NCBI GenBank assembly: GCA_014382445.1
Contig: JACNJS010000040.1
Coordinates: 24,555 to 80,811, forward strand
Origin: Bacteroidota bacterium
GTDB lineage: Bacteria > Bacteroidota > Bacteroidia > Bacteroidales > F082
Reading direction: 5' to 3'
Length of the DNA: 56,257 nt
Each line of letters opens with the position of its first letter. The first letter of the stretch is position 1. Below, piece after piece: positions 1 through 8,099 of this stretch. Position numbers and translations under genes: made by a program. Under the pieces are notes generated by a model that ran no database searches, was not told the origin of the DNA, and saw only the letters and a program-made list of their open reading frames with translations.

Positions 1-75
1 CCCATATACCTTATACCCATATACCCTACACCCATATACCCTATACCCATATACCCTACACCCATATACCTTTAC
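1..75. repeat. 15-bp tandem repeat, about five copies
   Basis: Five head-to-tail copies of a 15-bp unit close to CCCATATACCCTAYA run from the window edge up to the typA stop codon; the copies differ at one to three positions. The array probably continues outside the window. There are no unique spacers, so it is not a CRISPR array. Its position directly after typA suggests an intergenic minisatellite that varies by slippage. No function can be read from it. Confidence 0.85.
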
Positions 76-79
76 CCCT

Positions 80-1882
80 CTATATCTTCAATAATCTTTT
101 TCGGTCGGTTTCATTGAGGAGGATTTTTCTTAACCTTAAAGAACGAGGTGTAATTTCAAGATATTCGTCATCTCTTATTATTTCCATATATTCTTCAAGT
201 GAAAACTTCATTGGAGGAGGAATTAACACCTTATCATCTGATCCTGATGATCGCATGTTAGATAGTTTCTTTGTTTTATTAACATTTATAACTAGATCAC
301 CTCCACGATTGTTTTCGCCAATCACTTGGCCTGCATATACTTCCACGTTTGTGTGGATGTAAAATTTACCACGGTCAACAAGCTTAAAAATGGCAAACGG
401 AATAGCAGTGCCAGTTTCCATTGATATTAAAGCACCATTGTTACGGGTTTTAATTTCTCCTTTCCATGGCTCAAAACTATCAAAACGATGACCAATAATC
501 GCCTCTCCTTCAGTTGCTGTAAGGATTGTGTTACGCAAACCAATAATTCCACGCGATGGTATTTTAAACTCCAGCATCATCCTGTCGTTTTTAGGTTCCA
601 TATTCAGGAATTCTCCTTTACGCATTGTTATAATATCTATAACTTTACCCGAAAAATCTTCTGGCACTAATATTATAAGGCTCTCAATTGGTTCATGTTT
701 AACACCATCAATTTCTTTGATTATAACTTTTGGTTGCCCTAACTGAAATTCATACCCTTCCCGCCGCATCGTTTCAACAAGAATTGAAAGATGAAGAATT
801 CCCCTTCCAAACACTTGATACGAATCGGCTGAGTTTGTTTCTTTAACTTTTAATGCGAGATTCTTTTCAGTTTCATGAAACAATCTGTCGCGCAAGTGCC
901 TCGAAGTTACGTACTTCCCTTCTTTACCAAAAAATGGAGAATTATTAATTGTGAAAACCATACTCATAGTTGGTTCATCAATCCTTATAGCAGGAAGCCC
1001 CTCAGGATTCACAATATCAGCAACTGTGTCACCAATATCAAAATCTTCAAGACCCATAATTGCAATTATATCACCCGATTTAACTTCATCCTTACATTTT
1101 TCTTTGCCCAGACCTTTGAATAAGTAGAGTTCTTTTATTTTTTGTTTTAGAATAGTTCCGTCTCTTTTCACAAGTGAAACAGGCATTCCCATTTTTACGG
1201 TACCGCGATGTAGTTTCCCCACGGCAATCCTTCCAACATACGACGAATAATCCATCGATGTAATTTGCATTTGTGGAGTTCCTTCGTTAAATTTTGCAGG
1301 TGGAATATGCTCAATAATCTGATCAAGTAAATAAGCAACATTGTCGGTTGGAGCATTCCAGTCGGACGACATCCAACCCTGTTTTGATGACCCATAAACA
1401 ACCGGAAAATCAAGTTGATCTTCAGTAGCGCCCAGATTAAACATCAAATCGAAAACAGCCTCATAAACTTCATCGGGCCTACAGTTTGGTTTGTCAACTT
1501 TATTTATTACAACAATTGGTTTTAACCCAAGGTCTACAGCTTTTTGCAGTACGAAACGTGTTTGAGGCATCGGGCCTTCAAAAGCATCAACAAGCAGTAT
1601 TACACCATCAGCCATATTTAAAACACGCTCCACTTCACCACCAAAATCGGAGTGACCAGGTGTATCTATAATATTGATTTTTACATCTTTGTATCTTACA
1701 GACACATTTTTTGCAAGTATTGTAATTCCACGCTCTCGTTCAAGGTCGTTACTGTCGAGTATCAATTCCCCCATATCCTGGTTATCCCTAAAGAGTTTTA
1801 CCTGATGGAGCATTCTGTCGACAAGTGTAGTTTTGCCGTGGTCAACATGAGCAATTATAGCTATATTCCTGATATTTTGCAT
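80..1882 (-). CDS. typA: Ribosome-associated translational GTPase TypA/BipA
   Basis: A translation-factor GTPase of the EF-G-like TypA/BipA family, which acts at the ribosome in 50S assembly and stress adaptation. The N-terminus carries the P-loop AHVDHGKTTL, the switch region RERGITI, DTPGHSDFGGE and NKVDKP, followed by the EF-Tu domain 2, EF-G C-terminal and BipA-specific C-terminal regions. Length is 600 residues from the chosen start, as usual for the family. The frame is open for 20 more codons upstream, but I start at MQNIRNIAII (1882). That is where homologues begin, and a promoter box TACTTTTG at 1909-1916 leaves the upstream codons untranscribed. It is a single gene, and its stop codon lies just after the tandem repeat. 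Confidence 0.97.
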   Translation of the reverse strand: MQNIRNIAIIAHVDHGKTTLVDRMLHQVKLFRDNQDMGELILDSNDLERERGITILAKNVSVRYKDVKINIIDTPGHSDFGGEVERVLNMADGVILLVDAFEGPMPQTRFVLQKAVDLGLKPIVVINKVDKPNCRPDEVYEAVFDLMFNLGATEDQLDFPVVYGSSKQGWMSSDWNAPTDNVAYLLDQIIEHIPPAKFNEGTPQMQITSMDYSSYVGRIAVGKLHRGTVKMGMPVSLVKRDGTILKQKIKELYLFKGLGKEKCKDEVKSGDIIAIMGLEDFDIGDTVADIVNPEGLPAIRIDEPTMSMVFTINNSPFFGKEGKYVTSRHLRDRLFHETEKNLALKVKETNSADSYQVFGRGILHLSILVETMRREGYEFQLGQPKVIIKEIDGVKHEPIESLIILVPEDFSGKVIDIITMRKGEFLNMEPKNDRMMLEFKIPSRGIIGLRNTILTATEGEAIIGHRFDSFEPWKGEIKTRNNGALISMETGTAIPFAIFKLVDRGKFYIHTNVEVYAGQVIGENNRGGDLVINVNKTKKLSNMRSSGSDDKVLIPPPMKFSLEEYMEIIRDDEYLEITPRSLRLRKILLNETDRKRLLKI

Positions 1883-1908
1883 TAAAATAGTTTTAAAATT
1901 TGGGGCTG

Positions 1909-1916
1909 CAAAAGTA
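1909..1916 (-). promoter_or_regulatory. Promoter -7 box for typA
   Basis: TACTTTTG on the minus strand fits the Bacteroidota -7 consensus TAnnTTTG and lies 26 nt upstream of the chosen typA start. I saw no clear TTG at -33. The box rules out translation of the upstream part of the open frame. Confidence 0.65.
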
Positions 1917-2034
1917 ATGCTTATTAACATCATTTTTGCCATAATGCCGAAATTTATCTATTCATATGGAAATTACAATTCACATTGAGACATTGGAGAA
2001 AATTAAAATTGAGGTGTTGATCACTTTTAATTAA

Positions 2035-3684
2035 CTATTTACCTGTTAAAACATTACCATCAATATAAGTGGCGATAACCACAGTTTTTGGAATTTTAAG
2101 CTCGGGTATTTGCATAATATCCTGATCAAGAATTACAAAATCTGCAACTTTTCCAACTTCTATACTGCCTTTTATGTTTTCATCAAAACTGCCTTTAGCA
2201 GGCCATATGGTTATTGAACGTAATGCATCCTGGCGGTTTAGTGCATTTTCCTTTTGAAACCCATTATCAGGCCATCCGTTTAAATCCTTTCTGCTTATAG
2301 CAGCATAGTAAGTTTTTAATGGACAAATGTCTTCAATAGGGGAATCGGTTCCATTTATTACCCATCCGTTTTGCAAAAGCAAATCGTGAGAAGCGTAAGC
2401 ATTCTTAATACGTTCATGCCCTAACCTTTCATCGGCCCAAGACATATCAGAAGTGCAATGAGTGGATTGAATTGACGGAATTATTGAGTAATCACTAAAA
2501 AGTTTCAAATCATTTGGGTGTACTACCTGAGCATGCTCAATTCGCCATCGCCTGTCGTTTTTTCCTTTAAGACATTTTGCATAAGATAGTAACATTATTC
2601 TGTTTCCCGAATCGCCAATTGCATGTGTATTAACCTGAAATCCTGCCTTGAAAGCCAGTTTACAAACACTATCGTAATATGCTTGTGGTTTTATTTGCAA
2701 ACCCAGCGTATGTGGAGCATCTGAATATGGTTCAAGTAATAGAGCTCCACGAGAACCCAGAGCACCATCCACATATAATTTAACAGAACTTACTGTAAGT
2801 TTACCATTGTTTATTGTTCCTTTTTCAAAGAAAAAATCGAAGTTCTCTTTTGTGGGGTTTAACATAGCATATACTCTGATATTTAATTCCCCCGATTGCT
2901 GAAGCTCGTCAATTAACACTATTTCGTCCTTGTCAAGACCTGCATCAGTAACAGAGGTTAAACCCACAGCAAAGCAAAGTTGTTGCGCTATCAGAAGTGC
3001 CTGAATCTTTTCTTCACGACTAAATTCAGGAATTATATCTCTCACCAGAGCAATTGCATTATCAACCAGTACACCTGTTGGCTCTCCGTTTTCCACAATC
3101 ACCTCACCTCCATCAACTGATGAAACTATATCAATTCCGGCACGATTTAGAGCTTGAGTATTAGCAATTACCGCATGGCCGTCGATACGTGTAAGTACAA
3201 CAGGATTATTTGGAAACACCTTATCAAGTTTATCTTTTGTTGGAAATGAAATATTTTCCCAGTCGTTTTGATCCCATCCCCTACCTAATATCCATTCGCC
3301 TGGAAAGTTTTTAGCATGGTCTGCCAAACGATCAATAACCTCATCAAACGAGGCCGTACCGACAAGATTTGCATATTTTGTTTCCATTAAGCCATATCCC
3401 AAAAAGTGGTTATGGCCATCGTTAAAGCCAGGGTAAATGAACTTGCCTTGTCCGTTAACTATATTATCCGATTTAAAAGATGATAATACTGCATCGGTAC
3501 TTCCTACTGCAACAAATTTCCCTTTGTCAACAGCCAGCGCCTCATTAATATCGAATGACTCATTAACTGTATAGATACGGGCATTAGTAATTATTAAATC
3601 AACATTGGCTTTTTGAGCTATTAATGTGGTTGCCATGATTACTAGATATAAGGTGATTTTGATTTTAGAGAGAAGCGTTGTCAT
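2035..3684 (-). CDS. Exported YtcJ-type amidohydrolase
   Basis: A metal-dependent amidohydrolase of the amidohydrolase_3/YtcJ group (family knowledge), probably acting on an N-acyl or cyclic amide substrate that cannot be named from sequence. Visible signs are the N-terminal strand VDLIITNARIYTVNE, the metal-binding GFNDGHNHFLG, WILGRGWDQNDW, NTHAIGDSGNR, RIEHAQVVHPND and the late metal Asp in GTDSPIEDICP. From the start chosen here (MTTLLSKIK) it has 549 residues and a signal-peptide-like N-terminus ending near IAQK. The frame stays open 45 codons further upstream, but that part is Thr/Ile low-complexity sequence translated from a palindromic repeat, so I leave it out. It stands alone between typA and the ABC importer. 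Confidence 0.88.
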   Translation of the reverse strand: MTTLLSKIKITLYLVIMATTLIAQKANVDLIITNARIYTVNESFDINEALAVDKGKFVAVGSTDAVLSSFKSDNIVNGQGKFIYPGFNDGHNHFLGYGLMETKYANLVGTASFDEVIDRLADHAKNFPGEWILGRGWDQNDWENISFPTKDKLDKVFPNNPVVLTRIDGHAVIANTQALNRAGIDIVSSVDGGEVIVENGEPTGVLVDNAIALVRDIIPEFSREEKIQALLIAQQLCFAVGLTSVTDAGLDKDEIVLIDELQQSGELNIRVYAMLNPTKENFDFFFEKGTINNGKLTVSSVKLYVDGALGSRGALLLEPYSDAPHTLGLQIKPQAYYDSVCKLAFKAGFQVNTHAIGDSGNRIMLLSYAKCLKGKNDRRWRIEHAQVVHPNDLKLFSDYSIIPSIQSTHCTSDMSWADERLGHERIKNAYASHDLLLQNGWVINGTDSPIEDICPLKTYYAAISRKDLNGWPDNGFQKENALNRQDALRSITIWPAKGSFDENIKGSIEVGKVADFVILDQDIMQIPELKIPKTVVIATYIDGNVLTGK

Positions 3685-3690
3685 TGTTGT

Positions 3691-3718
3691 GGTTGCCGGC
3701 CTGCCGGCAAGGCAGGTT
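3691..3718. repeat. Dispersed palindromic repeat (AACCTGCC family)
   Basis: On the minus strand this reads AACCTGCCTTGCCGGCAGG and onward, a GC-rich palindrome in AT-rich surroundings. A close relative lies at 25342-25370 and a shorter, diverged one near 7168-7188. The adjoining 3719-3790 holds short GTT/ATC-rich direct repeats. Together they produce a spurious open frame in front of the amidohydrolase gene. Confidence 0.7.
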
Positions 3719-3879
3719 GTCGTTGTTATCGTGGTTGTCATTGTTATCGTGGTTATTGTTGATATTGTTGATATTCCAGAAACATCGGAATTATCATTGT
3801 CCCCGAAAGGTTCGGTCAAATTTAATATTTTTTGTTGATTTATGATTTAGGTTTTGATTTCGACTGCAATTAGGTGACC

Positions 3880-3946
3880 CACCCCTGGCCCCCTCCGGGG
3901 CGGAGAAACGTTCCTAACTCCCCTTCTTGGAGGGGTTGGGGGTAGG
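3880..3946. repeat. Intergenic C/G-rich inverted repeat element
   Basis: An isolated C/G-rich block between the amidohydrolase and the ABC ATPase. It contains the small inverted repeats CCCC-tcc-GGGG and CCCCT-tcttgg-AGGGG. Similar blocks are common between genes in Bacteroidota. It could form hairpins that stop transcription of the ABC operon, but there is no T-run to support a standard terminator. Confidence 0.5.
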
Positions 3947-3961
3947 TTCTCTACTTGGATA

Positions 3962-4807
3962 TTAATTCATTGTTTCAAATTTCTTACTTTTAATATTAAA
4001 CATAACTCCCTCCCTATCGAAAAGACGGTTTATCATTCCCGATTTAACCAGTTCCTCAGGATCACCTTCCTTAAAATAATTTTCCTTGCCTAGTAGCCAT
4101 AGCTTACTGGCATAATTAAGGGCAAGCTCAGTATCATGAGTTGTGAGCAGGATGCTTTTATTATGGACAGTTACAAGTTCCTTAAGAAGGTTCATTATTA
4201 TTACTTTCCCCGGGGAATCGATAAATGCTGTTGGCTCATCCAAAAAAATAAGTGGCGTATCTTGCGCAATGGCTCTGGCCAGTAGTACTTTCTGTTTTTC
4301 TCCATCGCTTAAGCTATAAAAATATCGGCTATTTAGTTCATGGGCTCCAACAACATTGAAGGCATTTTGTATTTTTTCCTTATCTATTTTAGTCAATTTT
4401 CCGGTAAAAGATCCATAAGGGTATCTGCCAGTACCAACAATATCATAAGCGGTAAGGTATCTGTCATAAATCTTGTCGGTTAATACCACTGCGACCAAAG
4501 TGGAAATTTCTTTTTTTGATAATTGACTAAGATTCATCCCTTTGTAATAAACTTCACCATCTAATGCTGTATTTATTCCTAATAATGTTTTAAGCAAAGT
4601 TGACTTTCCTGCACCATTAGGTCCTAATAACGTTATAAGCTCACCCCTGCCAACATAGGAATTTAAATTACGATGCAAGTAAAGTTTTTTTCTGTGAGAC
4701 AAACTATATCCGGTACTAAGGTTATCTATTTTAAGGATGTTATCAACTGAGGAGTTCGCTACTCCATCGATGGCTCTATTGGTAGAAACAAATGATGAAT
4801 TACCCAT
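3962..4807 (-). CDS. ABC importer ATPase, FecE/BtuD type
   Basis: Cytoplasmic ATP-hydrolysing subunit of a metal-chelate (siderophore, heme or cobalamin) importer. Walker A is GPNGAGKST (residues 62-70), the ABC signature LSDGEKQK is near 166, Walker B LIFLDE is near 186, and the H-loop lies in LLTTHDTELAL. At 281 residues it is slightly longer than usual because of about 20 polar N-terminal residues. Its start overlaps the permease gene by 8 nt, so the two are translationally coupled. It is the last gene of the operon binding protein, permease, ATPase. The substrate cannot be decided: no TonB receptor and no riboswitch accompany the operon here. Confidence 0.93.
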   Translation of the reverse strand: MGNSSFVSTNRAIDGVANSSVDNILKIDNLSTGYSLSHRKKLYLHRNLNSYVGRGELITLLGPNGAGKSTLLKTLLGINTALDGEVYYKGMNLSQLSKKEISTLVAVVLTDKIYDRYLTAYDIVGTGRYPYGSFTGKLTKIDKEKIQNAFNVVGAHELNSRYFYSLSDGEKQKVLLARAIAQDTPLIFLDEPTAFIDSPGKVIIMNLLKELVTVHNKSILLTTHDTELALNYASKLWLLGKENYFKEGDPEELVKSGMINRLFDREGVMFNIKSKKFETMN

Positions 4808-5840
4808 TACTCACTCTCCTTCCCTTTATAATAACCCAAATAACAATTGGTGCTCCAACAATCGAAGTAACAGCATTAATTGGTAGGGAAGCATCATAAC
4901 CGGGCAGCTTAGAAATAAAATTACATCCCAAGGCTAAAGATGCTCCTAAAAGTACAACCACAGGCAACAAAATTCGATGATTTGATGTTCTGAAAATAGT
5001 TCGGGCAATATGAGGTACTGCCAATCCTATAAAGGCTATTGGCCCCGTAAATGCTGTTCCTATAGCAATTAAAAAACCTGATATTAATATAAATACATTT
5101 TGTAATCGTTTAACATTAAAACCTGAACTAACAGCGTATTGAGGCCCCAACAGCAGCGCGTTTAATGGTTTTACAAATGCCATTATTATTAGAAAAAACA
5201 AAATCGTTACAATAAATATCAACAATGATTGAGTTAAACTGGTTTTTGAGAAACTCCCCAATCCCCATAGGATAAATGCATGTAAATCTTCCGAGCTGCT
5301 AAAAAACTGCATAGTACCTACAACCGCCGAAACCAGGTAGCCGATCATTATTCCTATTATTAGAATTGTAACGGCGTTTCCAACTTTTCCTGAAACAAAA
5401 ATAATAATCAGCAAAACTGCTAACGCTCCAACAAAAGCAGCGAAAACTATTGCAACATCGCCAAAGAAAAATAAATTACTGCTAAGTTGTTGACCAGCTA
5501 CTCCACCCATCAAAACAATAATCGCTACTCCAAGACTGGCACCTGCACTTATACCAAGTACTGATGGACCAGCCAATGGATTACTAAAAGTAGTTTGCAA
5601 TAACAACCCTGCAAGGCTTAATCCCATACCAACCGACAATGCAGTTATTGTTTGAGGCAACCTGTATTGAAGAATAATTATTTTTGAAGAGTGAGCCGGA
5701 GTTCCCGACATTGTTAATGTATTCCAAACATCCTGCCAGCTTATATTAACAGAACCATACCAAATATTTACCAAGAAAAGAATTACAATTACCAGAGGCA
5801 ACAAGGCAAATATTAAGTTTGTATTTTTTTTAAATATCAT
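4800..5840 (-). CDS. ABC importer permease, FecCD family
   Basis: Inner-membrane permease of the FecCD/BtuC family, 346 residues with about nine or ten hydrophobic segments. Family signs include the early RLPQTITALSVGMGLSLAG, the Gly-rich NPLAGPSVLGISAGASLGV, and the late GPIAFIGLAVPHIARTIF. It would form a homodimer channel served by the ATPase encoded directly downstream (8-nt overlap) and the lipoprotein encoded upstream. A 122-nt gap separates it from the binding-protein gene and holds only a 19-codon reading frame. Confidence 0.94.
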   Translation of the reverse strand: MIFKKNTNLIFALLPLVIVILFLVNIWYGSVNISWQDVWNTLTMSGTPAHSSKIIILQYRLPQTITALSVGMGLSLAGLLLQTTFSNPLAGPSVLGISAGASLGVAIIVLMGGVAGQQLSSNLFFFGDVAIVFAAFVGALAVLLIIIFVSGKVGNAVTILIIGIMIGYLVSAVVGTMQFFSSSEDLHAFILWGLGSFSKTSLTQSLLIFIVTILFFLIIMAFVKPLNALLLGPQYAVSSGFNVKRLQNVFILISGFLIAIGTAFTGPIAFIGLAVPHIARTIFRTSNHRILLPVVVLLGASLALGCNFISKLPGYDASLPINAVTSIVGAPIVIWVIIKGRRVSNG

Positions 5841-5901
5841 TAGTTAGTGTAAACAGTTTGTAAAGGTAAGAGTTCTATAGTTTGTTTCTGTATATTCCTG
5901 A

Positions 5902-5961
5902 TTACTTTTTCAACTCTTCCATGTCCTGCTTACGACGTTGGGTGATATTCTCAATTTCCAT
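5902..5961 (-). CDS. Possible 19-residue ORF between importer genes
   Basis: A 19-codon frame starting with MEIENITQRRKQ begins one base after the stop of the binding-protein gene (TAA T ATG), inside the importer operon. It is charged and hydrophilic. The tight spacing looks like translational coupling, but a frame this short also arises easily by chance. I recognise no family. Confidence 0.2.
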   Translation of the reverse strand: MEIENITQRRKQDMEELKK

Positions 5962-5962
5962 A

Positions 5963-7129
5963 TTAATTTTTGTAAAGATGATAATATTTTGGTTGATAGT
6001 TTTTAAGCAAATCCGGATGAAACGCCTTTATTAAATCAGCCAAAACTAAGTGTGGTTCAAGAGTTCCTGTTTCAAAATAAGTTGATCCCTTTGAATCGCA
6101 AAATATAACTTTTTTATCCTTAAAGGCCTTAAAATGACTATACAGATTGTTTTCAGCTACCAGTTTATCGTATGAAAAGCCATCAGAATATGCCCCAACT
6201 ATTCTCCAAAAATCAGCAGAATGTGCTCTATTAAAAACAATTTCAAAATCTAGATTAACGCTGCCGGTATTATCATCATCTTTCCATAAATAATCGGCTC
6301 CTGCATCAGAAAATAATTGCGCAATGTAACTTCTTCCCCCCGACATAAACCATTGTCCGCTGTAATATTTGTCAGAAAATACTGTTGGCTTGTTTTCAAC
6401 ATTGGAAGCAAGTTGTTTATACCCCATATATTTAGCTACTATTGTGTCAAATATTTGATTAGCTTTTTCATCTTTCCCAAAAAATAATGCTGTAAACTTT
6501 ATCCATTCAGCTCTTCCTAAAGGATTTGATTCCATAAAGTCAAAAAATGGGATCATAGTTATTTCAGTAGCAGCCAAAGGATGTTTTTGAGCCAAATTAT
6601 ATGGGGAATAAAAAATAATCTGAGGATTTACTTCGAGAGTTTTTTCAAGGTAAAAGTTACCGTTACCGGCCAATTCAACTAGTTGTCCGCTATCGAATCG
6701 TTTTTTTATCTCAGTATTACGAATAAATTCTGATTCGGAAATGGCAATTACTTTATTAAGTAAATCCAGCTTAGTAAATGCATTTAGTTGAGTTGCCGAA
6801 AAAACAGCTACACTATCCAATGGAGTCTGGATAAATTCAGGAGAAAATCGGTAACTATAGTAGCAGGAAGAATTAGCAAAATAATAAGTTGCTAATACCT
6901 CCGCCTTGTTTCTAGGATTATAAATAACAAGTTTTTTAATGCTATCTACTTCATAAATATCAAACCCATCTGCATACAAAACCGATGAAACAAGTGGGGA
7001 TAGTTTTTGATTATCAAATAGCTGACTTACAGAAATTGCACTCTTATTTTGAGAACATGAGGAAGAAAAGATGATAGATATCATCAGAAATAAAAGAAAA
7101 CAAGTTTTTATAACTCCTCTTACCTGCAT
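5963..7129 (-). CDS. ABC importer substrate-binding lipoprotein
   Basis: Periplasmic binding protein of the FecB/BtuF (helical backbone) class. The N-terminal signal ends in a lipobox-like SSSCSQ, so it is probably a lipoprotein. The body includes PQIIFYSPYNLAQKHPLA, TMIPFFDFMESNPLGRAEW and FWRIVGAYSDGFSYDK, with the central long-helix region and two lobes expected for the class; length is 388 residues. It is the first gene of the operon with permease and ATPase. It would deliver an iron-chelate or corrinoid to the permease. The ligand is not readable from the sequence. Confidence 0.87.
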   Translation of the reverse strand: MQVRGVIKTCFLLFLMISIIFSSSCSQNKSAISVSQLFDNQKLSPLVSSVLYADGFDIYEVDSIKKLVIYNPRNKAEVLATYYFANSSCYYSYRFSPEFIQTPLDSVAVFSATQLNAFTKLDLLNKVIAISESEFIRNTEIKKRFDSGQLVELAGNGNFYLEKTLEVNPQIIFYSPYNLAQKHPLAATEITMIPFFDFMESNPLGRAEWIKFTALFFGKDEKANQIFDTIVAKYMGYKQLASNVENKPTVFSDKYYSGQWFMSGGRSYIAQLFSDAGADYLWKDDDNTGSVNLDFEIVFNRAHSADFWRIVGAYSDGFSYDKLVAENNLYSHFKAFKDKKVIFCDSKGSTYFETGTLEPHLVLADLIKAFHPDLLKNYQPKYYHLYKN

Positions 7130-7150
7130 TAAATAATTTGTTTAGGCTTG

Positions 7151-7183
7151 CAAAAATAGTTAATCCTGACTGCCGATAGGCAA
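7151..7183 (-). promoter_or_regulatory. Promoter for the metal-chelate importer operon
   Basis: The minus strand carries a -7 box TATTTTTG (7151-7158) and, 22 nt upstream, a TTG (7181-7183). The TTG lies within a diverged copy of the dispersed palindromic repeat, so the repeat may supply the -33 element. The box is 22 nt from the ATG. Confidence 0.5.
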
Positions 7184-7232
7184 GTTGTCAAGCTTTATTA
7201 GCAGTTCTATTTATACAAATCAATCAATTTAT

Positions 7233-7240
7233 TAATTTTG
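7233..7240 (+). promoter_or_regulatory. Promoter -7 box for the C26 lipoprotein gene
   Basis: TAATTTTG matches the Bacteroidota -7 consensus TAnnTTTG and lies 16 nt upstream of the ATG at 7257. No clear -33 TTG was seen. The short leader suggests that a slightly later ATG (7266) could also be used. Confidence 0.45.
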
Positions 7241-7256
7241 ACAACTTCATTTAAAA

Positions 7257-8066
7257 ATGCAACTCATGTTACAACGAATTATTTTCACACTTAGCTTTAT
7301 TATTGCAGGCACCATAATTTTTACGTCATGTGAAACAAAAAGTCCAACACAAATTAAGATTGCGATCTCTAAAGAAAAGTCGGACAAAAGCACTACAAAG
7401 TATTCTGATTGGTTATTAAGACACGACGATGAAATAGTTTACTACAATCTTTACCCTTTGGGAATTGATTCTGCAATGAAATTATTAAAAACGTGTAACG
7501 GACTATTACTTACTGGTGGTGAAGATGTTTTCCCTGGTACGTATGGCAAGATTGACGATACCGCCCGATGTGGCGAATTTGACAGATATCGTGACAGCCT
7601 TGAGTTTACTTTAATTGATTTGGCACTTGAAAATAAGATTCCTGTTTTCGGAGTTTGCAGGGGTGAGCAGATACTAAATTTAAGTATGGGAGGTACATTA
7701 TACATTGACCTACCAACCGATTTTAACACTACCGTTGCTCACAGACATAATCTTATGAGTAAGGCAAATCACTTTGTTAGGATAGTACCTAATACCACAT
7801 TATCTGAAATTTGTGAAAACACAAAACAAGATGATGTTGTCAGCAATCATCATCAGGGAATTGAAATATTGGGAACCGGTCTTTTTGTGTCAGCATATTC
7901 AGCTGATAACATGGCTGAAGCAATTGAGTGGGCCGACAAAACAGATCATGGTTTTTTAATGGCTGTTCAATGGCATCCTGAAGCAATGGATACATTACAC
8001 CCGTTGTCGGCACCATTAGCTAAAAAGTTTCTCCTGGAAGCCGCAAATTTCAAACCTGTTAACTAA
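7257..8066 (+). CDS. C26-type glutamine amidotransferase-like lipoprotein
   Basis: A class I glutamine-amidotransferase-like hydrolase of the peptidase C26 / gamma-glutamyl-GABA hydrolase group. It shows GLLLTGGEDVFPGTYG, the nucleophile elbow VFGVCRGEQILN with Cys134, and the His/Glu pair QWHPE (His240, Glu242), so the triad is complete. Unlike cytoplasmic PuuD, it has a signal peptide with a lipobox-like TSCE (Cys25), which places it outside the cytoplasm, where it could split gamma-glutamyl peptides. It heads a plus-strand group with the SDR gene 33 nt downstream. Substrate unknown. Confidence 0.88.
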   Translation: MQLMLQRIIFTLSFIIAGTIIFTSCETKSPTQIKIAISKEKSDKSTTKYSDWLLRHDDEIVYYNLYPLGIDSAMKLLKTCNGLLLTGGEDVFPGTYGKIDDTARCGEFDRYRDSLEFTLIDLALENKIPVFGVCRGEQILNLSMGGTLYIDLPTDFNTTVAHRHNLMSKANHFVRIVPNTTLSEICENTKQDDVVSNHHQGIEILGTGLFVSAYSADNMAEAIEWADKTDHGFLMAVQWHPEAMDTLHPLSAPLAKKFLLEAANFKPVN

Positions 8067-8099
8067 AATTCAATTGCCCGCTGTTTTTTATGAATTATC

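Noticed and set aside
1-75. CRISPR array at the left edge
   Set aside because: The 15-bp units are directly adjacent without unique spacers, and no cas gene is present.
1883-1942. N-terminal extension of typA by 20 codons
   Set aside because: A TAnnTTTG promoter box lies inside it, and homologues start at MQNIRN; the extension would not be transcribed.
3685-3819. 45-codon Thr-rich extension of the amidohydrolase
   Set aside because: It is translated from palindromic and short tandem repeats, and a signal peptide follows the later ATG.
7130-7256. Cobalamin or other riboswitch in front of the ABC importer
   Set aside because: I looked for conserved B12-box-like sequence and long stems; the region holds only a promoter and a repeat fragment.
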